Source: Ignavibacteriota bacterium
Lineage (GTDB): Bacteria > Bacteroidota > Ignavibacteria > Palsa-1295
Assembly: GCA_025357895.1 (NCBI GenBank)
Contig: JANYLL010000014.1
Span: forward strand, 1 to 5,623
DNA: 5,623 nucleotides
Direction: 5' to 3'
Every line of letters begins with the position of its first letter. Position 1 is the first letter of the stretch. The notes beneath the pieces were generated by a model. It did not search any database. It was given only the letters and a program-made list of their open reading frames with translations, and had not been told where the DNA came from. Both the position numbers and the translations under genes were made by a program. This document shows positions 1 to 5,623 of this stretch, in pieces.

Positions 1-847
1 GAACTGTGCGGAGAAGTTTGTATTTGTGGCTTTGACCTAAGAACCACCTTGAGAGACTATCCGCATGGAATATATGTCCGCTTGGTTGTGTACTCGCTTC
101 GTTTAAGGTATTCTTATAAAGTGTTCTTGTAATGATGTTAGTTGCTCTGCGGGAGTATGAAGTACCTCCTGCAGGCTTTACCCAAAATTCAAGACTATAA
201 AGCGAGTCGCTATCACTTCCTACACTTGCTAATTGCGTAGAATCAAAGAACAATACGAAATCATAATAAAAATTATAGATATGACTTTTTGTTGGATTCA
301 CTACGCTGTATCCATCTCCAACGAACGGATCGTTTTGAGCATTACCGAGATCGCTCAAGACACTATCGCCGTAGTTGGCAGCATCAGTGGTCAGAATTTT
401 CCACTCATTTAATGTGTCAGATCCTTTTTTATAATTCCACGTATAGTCATACTCATTCGTCAGTCCGCTTGTTCCGGGCATCCAGACGCGAATGTCGTTA
501 GAGCCTGCAGCAGTTTGGATCAAGGAATTGAGATCAGTATAGGTCGGCTTACTCGTTGACGCCGCATCCCAATAAAACGGATCGGTGATAGGAGTTACCG
601 TCCCCGGATTATCTGGCCAGTGATGCGCCGGAAGCGTTGTATCAGTATTTCCGTCAGGAAATCCATACCAATGAAAATTCATTCCAAGCATCTTCGTCAA
701 CGTATCCGTTCCATCTGTCCATCGCAGCCCACCGATCGGGAATATAGAATACGGAACTGCTGCTTTCAGCGTATCCTGATTTGTCTGCGTATGTGCTACG
801 CTCAACATTCCGTGCAAAACAAGAAGGGTCACAAGAATTTTTTTCAT
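1..847 (-). CDS. Secreted protein of unknown function, 3' end cut by window edge
   Basis: The minus-strand frame is open from an ATG at 847 to the left edge: 282 codons with no stop, so the C-terminus is missing. The N-terminus is a good Sec signal peptide: MKK, then a hydrophobic stretch (ILVTLLVLHGMLSVA), with cleavage likely near residue 20 before QTNQDT. The mature part is rich in Trp, Tyr, Asp, Thr, Asn and Gly, for example GLRWTDGTDTL at about residues 39-49 and an aromatic run, YNFYYDFVLFFDS, near residues 190-202. This composition is typical of extracellular beta-rich proteins. I recognise no named domain. It starts 28 bp after the stop of the T9SS-tailed propeller gene on the same strand, so the two are probably co-transcribed. 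By analogy with that neighbour, the missing end may carry a T9SS sorting domain; this is inference. No Shine-Dalgarno is seen before the ATG. Confidence 0.82.
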   Translation of the reverse strand, partial: MKKILVTLLVLHGMLSVAHTQTNQDTLKAAVPYSIFPIGGLRWTDGTDTLTKMLGMNFHWYGFPDGNTDTTLPAHHWPDNPGTVTPITDPFYWDAASTSKPTYTDLNSLIQTAAGSNDIRVWMPGTSGLTNEYDYTWNYKKGSDTLNEWKILTTDAANYGDSVLSDLGNAQNDPFVGDGYSVVNPTKSHIYNFYYDFVLFFDSTQLASVGSDSDSLYSLEFWVKPAGGTSYSRRATNIITRTLYKNTLNEASTQPSGHIFHADSLSRWFLGQSHKYKLLRTV

Positions 848-875
848 GGTGAAGCGTAGGAATAAATGAAAATTT

Positions 876-2429
876 TTAATGGTGGATAATGAACTTTGTA
901 GTTCGTTCCTGCCCATCCGAAACAACGCGAACAATGTATGTTCCTTCGGCGAATAGAGACGTATCATAAAACTCGGTATTATTCCCCGGATCAAGTATAG
1001 ATTCGCGCCGATCAATCTTTCTGCCGAGCAGATCATAAATTTCGATCTCGGTCCTTTTAGTAGCTGGTGAAGTTACAATAACTTTGACGAATCTATTTCC
1101 TATTGCAGGAAAGCAGGTCGTTTTAAATCCTTCTCTTGGCATAGGAGCAACAGATCCCATTTGTGGATTCGTAGTATGTGGAATTTTATCGCAGTCACGG
1201 AATAAAAGCATATCATTACCGAATCCCCCGTTTGCATTTCCAACGAGCAGAATATCTGCGGTTCGCCCAAAGCTGTTTATTCTATGAAGTGTATCTTGAA
1301 AAAGTATACCTTGATTTGCATAACTCAATGAAGCGTCAAAGAGTGAGTCAAGAGCCTTTCCACCAGCATAAAAGAATTCATACCCTTTATAATTTCCTGC
1401 CTCATTCACTTCTGCACCTACTGCAAAATACGGAATACCGGAACCTGTCAAATCTCCGCATGCCCGCATTGTCCTACCGAAATTAACTACAAATCCATAA
1501 TTTCCAAAATCTAAAAGGCGAGGCGACTTGATTCGATAAAAAGCATGTTCGGGCGTAAGTGGGTATGTTCCAAAGTCATCACCACCTTTGAAAATATAAA
1601 TGTTAAACCCATCGGAGACAAGCAAATCAGTAATACCGTCACCGGTAATGTCCATTGCATATAAATTTGTAACGTTTATTCCATTGGTAGAAGTATCACT
1701 AATAAGAACGGCGCTATCGTGAGCAAGGTCGTCAAGATGTCTTACAATACTAATTTCTTTTCCTCGCGCCAGAATAACCGATGGTTTGAGTTGAGAACCA
1801 AATTTCCCAACTGTCACATAATAAGAAAAAGGAAGTAGTAATGAATCGTCCGGAAAAATTTTTGGAGAGGTTCCAAAATTATGACCTCCGTTAAATCGAT
1901 AAATACCTGAGCCATATGTCGGTCCGTATCCTGCCGCCATTAGAATATCATTATATCCATCATTATTAAAATCGCCAATTGCCAAAACGGAGGTTGTTGG
2001 AAAATCGTGAAACTGGAATTGCGCATTCGAAGAAGGATCGAAATACGGTTGAGTTTTATGACCTTTATACCAAAGTATGTCATGTGTGATTAAGTCGCCA
2101 ATACCATCGCCGTCCAAATCAGCATAAGCAGAAGGTTCTCCGCCAACTCGAAATCTCAAATCAAGAGAATCAAAAAGAAAAGGACCGCCATAGTGCATTA
2201 CGCCATAATTGGATTGCGCATCGTTAGGACTATAAGTAACTTCCAAATCTTCCCATTGGTCTGAATTCTGAAATCCAACATTGAGACCCCCAAGAACATC
2301 ATAATTATTTTTCCACCCAGCGACAGTATCCATTTTTCCGCTGAGGTCAATAGCATCCTTATCGGCAGCTTGGGCGAAAGCAGCCGAGGCGAAAGCACAG
2401 AGAATTCCTATAATAGCAAAGTATCGCAT
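876..2429 (-). CDS. Secreted FG-GAP/VCBS-repeat beta-propeller protein with T9SS C-terminal sorting domain
   Basis: The encoded protein is probably exported or attached to the cell surface. I chose the ATG at 2429 because it gives a clean signal peptide (MRYFAIIGILCAFASAAFAQ, cleavage after AFA). The frame stays open to an upstream ATG at 2477, which would add 16 residues. Counting from that longer start (533 residues), FG-GAP-type calcium-loop repeats lie at 119-129 (ADLDGDGIGDL), 168-179 (GDFNNDGYNDIL) and 275-286 (MDITGDGITDLL). Weaker copies lie near 341-355 and 412-424. Such repeats form integrin-like beta-propeller blades. Residues ~455-533 match a type A T9SS sorting domain: EIEIYDLLGRKI, a turn with GNN, then LFAEGTYIVRVVSDG and TTKFIIHH at the very end. 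T9SS cargo domains are removed during outer-membrane export in Bacteroidota. It is the first gene of a probable two-gene unit. The ligand or substrate is unknown; no enzyme domain is visible. Confidence 0.92.
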   Translation of the reverse strand: MRYFAIIGILCAFASAAFAQAADKDAIDLSGKMDTVAGWKNNYDVLGGLNVGFQNSDQWEDLEVTYSPNDAQSNYGVMHYGGPFLFDSLDLRFRVGGEPSAYADLDGDGIGDLITHDILWYKGHKTQPYFDPSSNAQFQFHDFPTTSVLAIGDFNNDGYNDILMAAGYGPTYGSGIYRFNGGHNFGTSPKIFPDDSLLLPFSYYVTVGKFGSQLKPSVILARGKEISIVRHLDDLAHDSAVLISDTSTNGINVTNLYAMDITGDGITDLLVSDGFNIYIFKGGDDFGTYPLTPEHAFYRIKSPRLLDFGNYGFVVNFGRTMRACGDLTGSGIPYFAVGAEVNEAGNYKGYEFFYAGGKALDSLFDASLSYANQGILFQDTLHRINSFGRTADILLVGNANGGFGNDMLLFRDCDKIPHTTNPQMGSVAPMPREGFKTTCFPAIGNRFVKVIVTSPATKRTEIEIYDLLGRKIDRRESILDPGNNTEFYDTSLFAEGTYIVRVVSDGQERTTKFIIHH

Positions 2430-2484
2430 ATCTATAAAAGACAACTGAGATCGCATTTGGTTACAAAGTATTTTCATACTTATT

Positions 2485-2504
2485 AGGGTATAAGTTTATA
2501 CCCT
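2485..2504. promoter_or_regulatory. Perfect 9-2-9 inverted repeat, candidate operator
   Basis: AGGGTATAA, a GT spacer, then TTATACCCT: nine of nine bases pair and the total length is 20 bp. It lies between the propeller gene and the XRE-type regulator gene. It is 55 bp upstream of the propeller start at 2429, or 7 bp upstream of the alternative ATG at 2477. It is 114 bp upstream of the regulator start and just upstream of that gene's candidate -33 element. Size and symmetry suit a dimeric helix-turn-helix protein; binding by the adjacent regulator is inference. It is not a convincing terminator: there is no T-run, and a 2-nt loop is too tight without melting inner pairs. Confidence 0.5.
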
Positions 2505-2517
2505 TGTTTGAACATTC

Positions 2518-2549
2518 TTTGCCGAAGATTATGTCCCTGTCTAATTTAG
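2518..2549 (+). promoter_or_regulatory. Candidate Bacteroidota-type promoter for the XRE regulator
   Basis: TTTG at 2518-2521 is followed after 20 bp by TAATTTAG at 2542-2549. The Bacteroidota primary-sigma consensus is TTTG, about 19-21 bp, then TAnnTTTG; the second element matches five of its six fixed positions. Transcription would begin near 2556, leaving a leader of about 60 nt. The block TAATTTAGA recurs at 2591-2599, 49 bp downstream, without a correctly spaced TTTG; it may be a chance repeat or a second weak element. A 5-bp repeat, ATGAC, also occurs at 2566-2570 and 2576-2580, one helical turn apart. Confidence 0.35.
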
Positions 2550-2618
2550 AGTATATGTGCGAATAATGACACGCCATGACGGGTAATTGATAATTTAGAA
2601 TATTGTAAAAACAGTCCG

Positions 2619-2876
2619 ATGAATATTTCGCATCTTATCGGAGATAATATTCGGGGTTTCCGCGAAAAGCGGGGATGGTCTTCGGCTCGTCTTGGAGAAG
2701 AGGCAGATACCTCAGGAAATTATATAGGTGAAATCGAAAGAAGTGAAAAACGTCTTACTGTAGAAAAATTATTTGATATAGCAAAAGCACTCAAAGTTAA
2801 TCCTCATTTTTTTCTTCTTGAAGGTGCTTATCACAAAACTCCCGAAGAACTCGAAAAAGCGTTACGACTCAGATAA
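2619..2876 (+). CDS. Small XRE-family helix-turn-helix transcriptional regulator
   Basis: The product has 85 residues and is essentially a single Cro/CI-type HTH domain. Residues ~6-60 follow the family pattern: IGDNIRGFREKRGWS (helix 1), SARLGEEADTSGNYIGEIER (helices 2-3, with the turn at ADTS and the recognition helix at GNYIGEIE), then LTVEKLFDIAKALKVNPHFFL (helices 4-5). A short charged tail ends at the stop (TPEELEKALRLR). There is no sensor, peptidase or oligomerisation domain, so it resembles phage Cro-like repressors and restriction-modification controller proteins in size. No methyltransferase or restriction gene is in the window to support the latter. The ATG at 2619 has no Shine-Dalgarno. 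The gene's 3' end overlaps the convergent downstream gene by 15 bp. It may control itself or the divergent propeller operon through the inverted repeat upstream; this is untested inference. Confidence 0.88.
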   Translation: MNISHLIGDNIRGFREKRGWSSARLGEEADTSGNYIGEIERSEKRLTVEKLFDIAKALKVNPHFFLLEGAYHKTPEELEKALRLR

Positions 2877-3569
2877 TTTCTGTTTCTCAAAATCTGCATC
2901 ACATTTAGATACGAATGCAGAGAAACGCAATGTAAATATTTCGTAAGCCTTTGAGTAAAGTGACAAACATAAGCAAATTGCATCAATGACAATATTCCCA
3001 GGTAACGGAGACATATCAGGAGAAAGACTAATCGAATATGTTTCCTCATTCGCTTTTGCATACAATAAAAATGCACCATGCGTATTCGGATGAGAAACTT
3101 CAGAGTGCCATCCGTAGATTGTTTGGTTACTTTTTACCGTTTTTCCTTCGGCTTTAGAGAGTCTTCTATCGAGGTTTTCGTAAATGGAGATAATATTTTT
3201 TGCTTTTAATGGAGTACCCTCCGCTTTACTGGCATGTGTTGCAAGCATTAAGCATTCGTGCATTTGTTCAGCGGAGATTTTTCCTTCTAAAAAATCTTCA
3301 GCATGAAAATTTACCCATTCGGCAACCATTACTGTTTCCAGTACCGATCTATTCAGGATGAAAGCGGCAAGATTGCGCCCCCTATCCCAACGATTTAATG
3401 CATCTTCTGATAATTCGACTACCCGGTACTTCAGGACTTCAATACAGCTCATATACACCATAGGGGACTTTGAGGAAATTGTTATGGGGCCGATTTCCGT
3501 TACCAAAGTATTTCTTATCGATTCGAGAAGTCCTTGTGCTTTTTTTCGAGACTGATCTTTGTGTTCCAT
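2862..3569 (-). CDS. Hypothetical mostly helical protein, DUF5677-like
   Basis: A complete 235-residue frame with no signal peptide and no obvious membrane segment, so probably cytoplasmic. It looks almost wholly alpha-helical. Two blocks recall DUF5677-type proteins. One is a helix with R74 and E78 (NRSVLETVMVAEWVNFHAED, residues ~73-92). The other is YGWHSEVSHPNTHG at residues ~152-165, where the (S/V)HPN.HG pattern follows a small-residue turn. DUF5677 proteins are of unknown function. Some all-helical families with this kind of His motif are HEPN-like RNases, but the canonical R-x4-6-H HEPN motif is not evident here, so I do not assign RNase activity. It is transcribed toward the XRE regulator gene with a 15-bp tail overlap, and away from the nuclease-transposase gene. 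Family identity is from memory of motif patterns and is moderate; that it is a real gene is likely from its length and composition. Confidence 0.72.
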   Translation of the reverse strand: MEHKDQSRKKAQGLLESIRNTLVTEIGPITISSKSPMVYMSCIEVLKYRVVELSEDALNRWDRGRNLAAFILNRSVLETVMVAEWVNFHAEDFLEGKISAEQMHECLMLATHASKAEGTPLKAKNIISIYENLDRRLSKAEGKTVKSNQTIYGWHSEVSHPNTHGAFLLYAKANEETYSISLSPDMSPLPGNIVIDAICLCLSLYSKAYEIFTLRFSAFVSKCDADFEKQKLSES

Positions 3570-3684
3570 AGAATTACTTAAAATTATACTCTAAAGAACA
3601 GGAGCCTCCGTTCCCACTGTTCCAAATTCCGATTCAAGATACCCATATTCGTGTTGCAAATATCTTATTATCTCTCATAAATAT
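3570..3684. promoter_or_regulatory. Divergent intergenic region with weak promoter-like signals
   Basis: This 115-bp gap separates the DUF5677-like gene (leftward) from the nuclease-transposase gene (rightward), so it should hold both promoters. On the minus strand, TATAAT is present at 3588-3583, but no good -35 lies 17 bp upstream and the start codon follows within about 14 bp. On the plus strand, TTGCAA at 3654-3659 is followed 17 bp later by ATAAAT, directly before the ATG. Neither is strong. A short inverted repeat, GAACAG (3596-3601) and CTGTTC (3617-3622), flanks a 15-nt loop. If the transposase gene belongs to an insertion element, the left terminal repeat could be here, but no recognised IS end is visible. 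Confidence 0.3.
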
Positions 3685-5623
3685 ATGCAACCGAATTTAC
3701 AAACCCTTCAGGCAACGATCCATTGTCCATACAAATCATGGCAGATTTCTAAAGAGGCGCTTGTTGGCGAGGACAACGCACCAGAACTTCCTTCAAATCC
3801 AACAACCGATGCAAAAATATCTATAGCCGCTTGGTACATATTTCATCCTGATTTGATACCTACGGAAAGTGTTAAAAAGGTTATCTCAAAATATGAAGAG
3901 AAGGCACAGACATTACTCAGCAAGACGGAGTCAATAATCAATGGTACTGAACCACCATCATTTTACAAGATTTCACACTGCGCAGAGTGCCAGTTCAAGA
4001 ATTCCTGCTATCAGAAACTAAAAGAACGCGACTGCATTAGTTTACTTGCAGGAATGACTCCAAAAGTGGTGGCGAAATATCATAGTAAAGGCATTAGGAC
4101 AATAACCCAACTTGCTCACTTATTTCGTCCAAGGCGGCGCAGTCGAATGATTCATACTACTGGGCGTTTTTATTATGAGTTGAAGGCGCTCGCCATCCGT
4201 GACCAAAAAACATTTATTCTCCAATCTCCCGACATTGCAAATACTCCGACATTGATCTTCATTGATTTTGAAGGCATACCCGATCAAGATTTTTATTATT
4301 TGCTTGGCGGTATCATCGTTACAGGCGGCGAAATTAAAGAACAGTTTTCATTCTGGTCAGAAGATAAAGAGCAAACAATAAATAATTTCAGCAAATTGTT
4401 CACATTGCTCAGTCAATATCCGGATACTCCGATCTATCATTATGGCAGCTATGAATCGAAAGCATTCAAAGATACTGTGAAAAAAACCGGTGGGAAGTTC
4501 AAAGAGGAATGGGCATCCCTTGAAAAGAGAATGGTAAACCTCTTGGCATATTTCCGAACGCATGTTTATCCTCCGACCTACAGTAACGGACTCAAAGAAA
4601 TCGCCGGATTTTTAGGCTTTAAGTGGACGGACGTTAATGCCGACGGCTATACAAGCATAAGCTGGCACAAACAATGGGAAGAGACAGGATTGCAATTCTG
4701 GAAAGATAAGCTATTAGAATATAATCATGATGACTGCAAAGCGCTTCATGTGGTGCATCAATGGTTTTGCCAGCTTGCCGAAGGAGCGGATCAAGAGAAT
4801 GTTCAGCACGTCACAAAAATGAAGAGACATTCTCCATATCACCTTCATAGTAATGAAGAATTTGGAGAAGATTATGAGTATATCAGTAAGGCATCATATT
4901 TTAATTACCAACGAGATAAAATTTATTGGCGAAATGGAGTAAAGAAACAATCGCCGAAGTCAAAGTCCTTGAGTCGTAAGCCTAAACGAACAAGTAAAGG
5001 ACTCATGGTCTGGCAACCAAAAAAGATACATGAAGTGATCGTTGCGCCTCCTCTTGCTAAGTGCCTGGATTGCGGCGAGAACAAATTGCGCCAAGGCGTA
5101 AAATTATCAAAGGTCATACAGACCGATCTGAAGTTTACTCGCACAGGTGTCAAACAACACGTCATCGAGTATCAGACAGGATACGCAGATTGTCTTTCCT
5201 GTGGCAGTAGGAATAATAACCGTAATCTGCGAATGATGCATTATGGAGATAACTTATTCGCCTTCGCGGTCAATTGTTACGTCAATTACCGGATGAGTAA
5301 TGAGATGATCAGCAGGCTAATCCAAGAGGAGTTTGGAATATGGATTGCACCTACCTATCTCGTAATGAATAAATACAGATGGTGGGATAAACGCTGGCAA
5401 CCAGAGGCGGAGTATGTTAAAGAAATTGTCTTGAAGAGCCCAGTCATTCATATTGATGAGACTCAAATAAAGCTATCGGGAGAATCGGGTTATGTCTGGG
5501 TGTTTGCTACAACGCATTCTGTTTTCTACCATTACTCACAGTTCAGGTCAGCTAACTTTGTAGCTGAATTACTTACAGGGTATGAAGGAGTTGTGATTTC
5601 CGATTTCTTTCCCGGTTATGAAA
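3685..5623 (+). CDS. TM0106-type RecB-like/RNase H-like nuclease fused to IS66-like DDE transposase, 3' end cut by window edge
   Basis: One frame of 646 codons runs from the ATG at 3685 to the right edge without a stop. Domains in order: (a) residues 1-112, remnant of a Cas4/RecB-like domain, with CPYKSW at 14-19 and C-x2-C-x5-C at C99, C102 and C108, the four-cysteine Fe-S pattern of this family; (b) residues ~117-152, helix-hairpin-helix-like (LLAGMTPK, KGIRTITQLA), ending in FRPRRR; (c) residues ~188-370, RNase H-like DEDD exonuclease, with D194-x-E196 in FIDFEG, YHYGSYE at 251-257, PTYSNGLKEIAGFLG at 297-311 and D350 in YNHDDC; (d) residues ~373-452, linker with YFNYQRDKIYWR and a Lys/Arg-rich stretch at 420-438; (e) zinc ribbon C460-x2-C463 and C503-x2-C506; (f) probable HTH at ~520-560; (g) DDE core with D591 in HIDET and D640 in ISDFFPGY. 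The final catalytic Glu would lie past the edge. The RecB catalytic centre appears deleted. The start fits because CPYKSW sits near the N-terminus in this family; an in-frame stop lies at 3592-3594, and no Shine-Dalgarno is present. Predicted role: DNA cleavage and transposition; the division of labour is unknown. Confidence 0.87.
   Translation, partial: MQPNLQTLQATIHCPYKSWQISKEALVGEDNAPELPSNPTTDAKISIAAWYIFHPDLIPTESVKKVISKYEEKAQTLLSKTESIINGTEPPSFYKISHCAECQFKNSCYQKLKERDCISLLAGMTPKVVAKYHSKGIRTITQLAHLFRPRRRSRMIHTTGRFYYELKALAIRDQKTFILQSPDIANTPTLIFIDFEGIPDQDFYYLLGGIIVTGGEIKEQFSFWSEDKEQTINNFSKLFTLLSQYPDTPIYHYGSYESKAFKDTVKKTGGKFKEEWASLEKRMVNLLAYFRTHVYPPTYSNGLKEIAGFLGFKWTDVNADGYTSISWHKQWEETGLQFWKDKLLEYNHDDCKALHVVHQWFCQLAEGADQENVQHVTKMKRHSPYHLHSNEEFGEDYEYISKASYFNYQRDKIYWRNGVKKQSPKSKSLSRKPKRTSKGLMVWQPKKIHEVIVAPPLAKCLDCGENKLRQGVKLSKVIQTDLKFTRTGVKQHVIEYQTGYADCLSCGSRNNNRNLRMMHYGDNLFAFAVNCYVNYRMSNEMISRLIQEEFGIWIAPTYLVMNKYRWWDKRWQPEAEYVKEIVLKSPVIHIDETQIKLSGESGYVWVFATTHSVFYHYSQFRSANFVAELLTGYEGVVISDFFPGYE
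3685..5623 (+). mobile_element. Left part of a putative insertion element (ends not resolved)
   Basis: The gene here encodes an IS66-like DDE transposase core, so this stretch is presumably mobile DNA or descended from it. Only the left part is in the window. No terminal inverted repeat or target-site duplication can be paired, because the right end is outside. The true left boundary is unknown and may lie in the gap at 3570-3684 or further left. If it lies further left, the XRE regulator and DUF5677-like gene would be passengers. It could instead be a domesticated, immobile gene. Confidence 0.4.

Noticed and set aside
289..859. Two plus-strand open frames (289-501 and 620-859)
   Set aside because: Both lie opposite the long signal-peptide-bearing minus-strand frame that spans 1-847; their translations are Arg/His/Cys-rich and low in structure, as expected of antisense shadows.
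1084..2398. Small open frames inside the propeller gene, on both strands
   Set aside because: They overlap a clear FG-GAP/T9SS coding frame and have no domain or independent start signals.
2619..2876. XRE protein as a restriction-modification controller (C protein)
   Set aside because: Size fits, but no methyltransferase or endonuclease gene lies in the window, and the inverted repeat does not show a C-box pattern I recognise.
2831..3555. Frames at 2831-3079 (minus) and 3358-3555 (plus)
   Set aside because: Shadows of the 235-residue DUF5677-like gene; no recognisable motifs.
2619..3569. XRE/DUF5677-like pair as a toxin-antitoxin system
   Set aside because: The genes are convergent rather than in one operon, and no toxin catalytic motif can be identified.
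3636..3666. AAGATA/TATCTT 6-bp inverted repeat upstream of the transposase gene
   Set aside because: Short AT-rich arms with a 19-bp loop; expected by chance in this composition.
3685..4020. Cas4-like cysteine pattern as evidence of a CRISPR-Cas locus
   Set aside because: No direct-repeat array and no other Cas genes are present; TM0106-type proteins share the Cas4 cysteine pattern without being CRISPR components.
4357..5165. Minus-strand frames at 4357-4563 and 4923-5165
   Set aside because: Antisense to the nuclease-transposase frame, which shows catalytic and zinc-binding motifs throughout these stretches.

Overview
The window looks like chromosomal or accessory DNA of a Bacteroidota/FCB-group bacterium (Ignavibacteria/Kapabacteria-like is my best guess). 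The main reason is a secreted beta-propeller protein that ends in a typical type IX secretion (T9SS) C-terminal sorting domain. In support, none of the five gene starts has a recognisable Shine-Dalgarno sequence, and one intergenic region carries a TTTG-N20-TAnnTTTG-like promoter. The genus cannot be fixed from this sequence.

Layout. (1) Positions 1-2429, minus strand: a two-gene secreted-protein unit. An FG-GAP/VCBS-repeat protein with a T9SS tail comes first, followed 28 bp later by a second secreted protein of unknown function that runs off the left edge. (2) Positions 2430-2618: an upstream/regulatory region with a perfect 9-2-9 inverted repeat and a candidate Bacteroidota-type promoter. 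(3) Positions 2619-3569: a small XRE-type helix-turn-helix regulator (plus strand) that converges with, and overlaps by 15 bp, a 235-residue mostly helical DUF5677-like protein (minus strand). (4) Positions 3570-3684: a short divergent intergenic region. (5) Positions 3685-5623, plus strand: one uninterrupted frame of at least 646 codons, cut by the right edge.

That last gene is the notable one. Its first ~370 residues resemble TM0106-type RecB-like nucleases: a Cas4-like set of four cysteines, a helix-hairpin-helix-like segment, and an RNase H-like DEDD exonuclease domain. After a basic linker, the same frame continues into a zinc ribbon, a probable helix-turn-helix region and an IS66-like DDE transposase core with two visible catalytic aspartates. 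It is therefore a predicted nuclease-transposase fusion. The RecB half seems to have lost its catalytic centre while keeping its Fe-S cysteines. The XRE/DUF5677 pair beside it looks like accessory cargo or neighbouring island DNA, but nothing in the sequence shows a functional link to the fusion protein. No RNA genes, CRISPR arrays or complete insertion-sequence ends were found.
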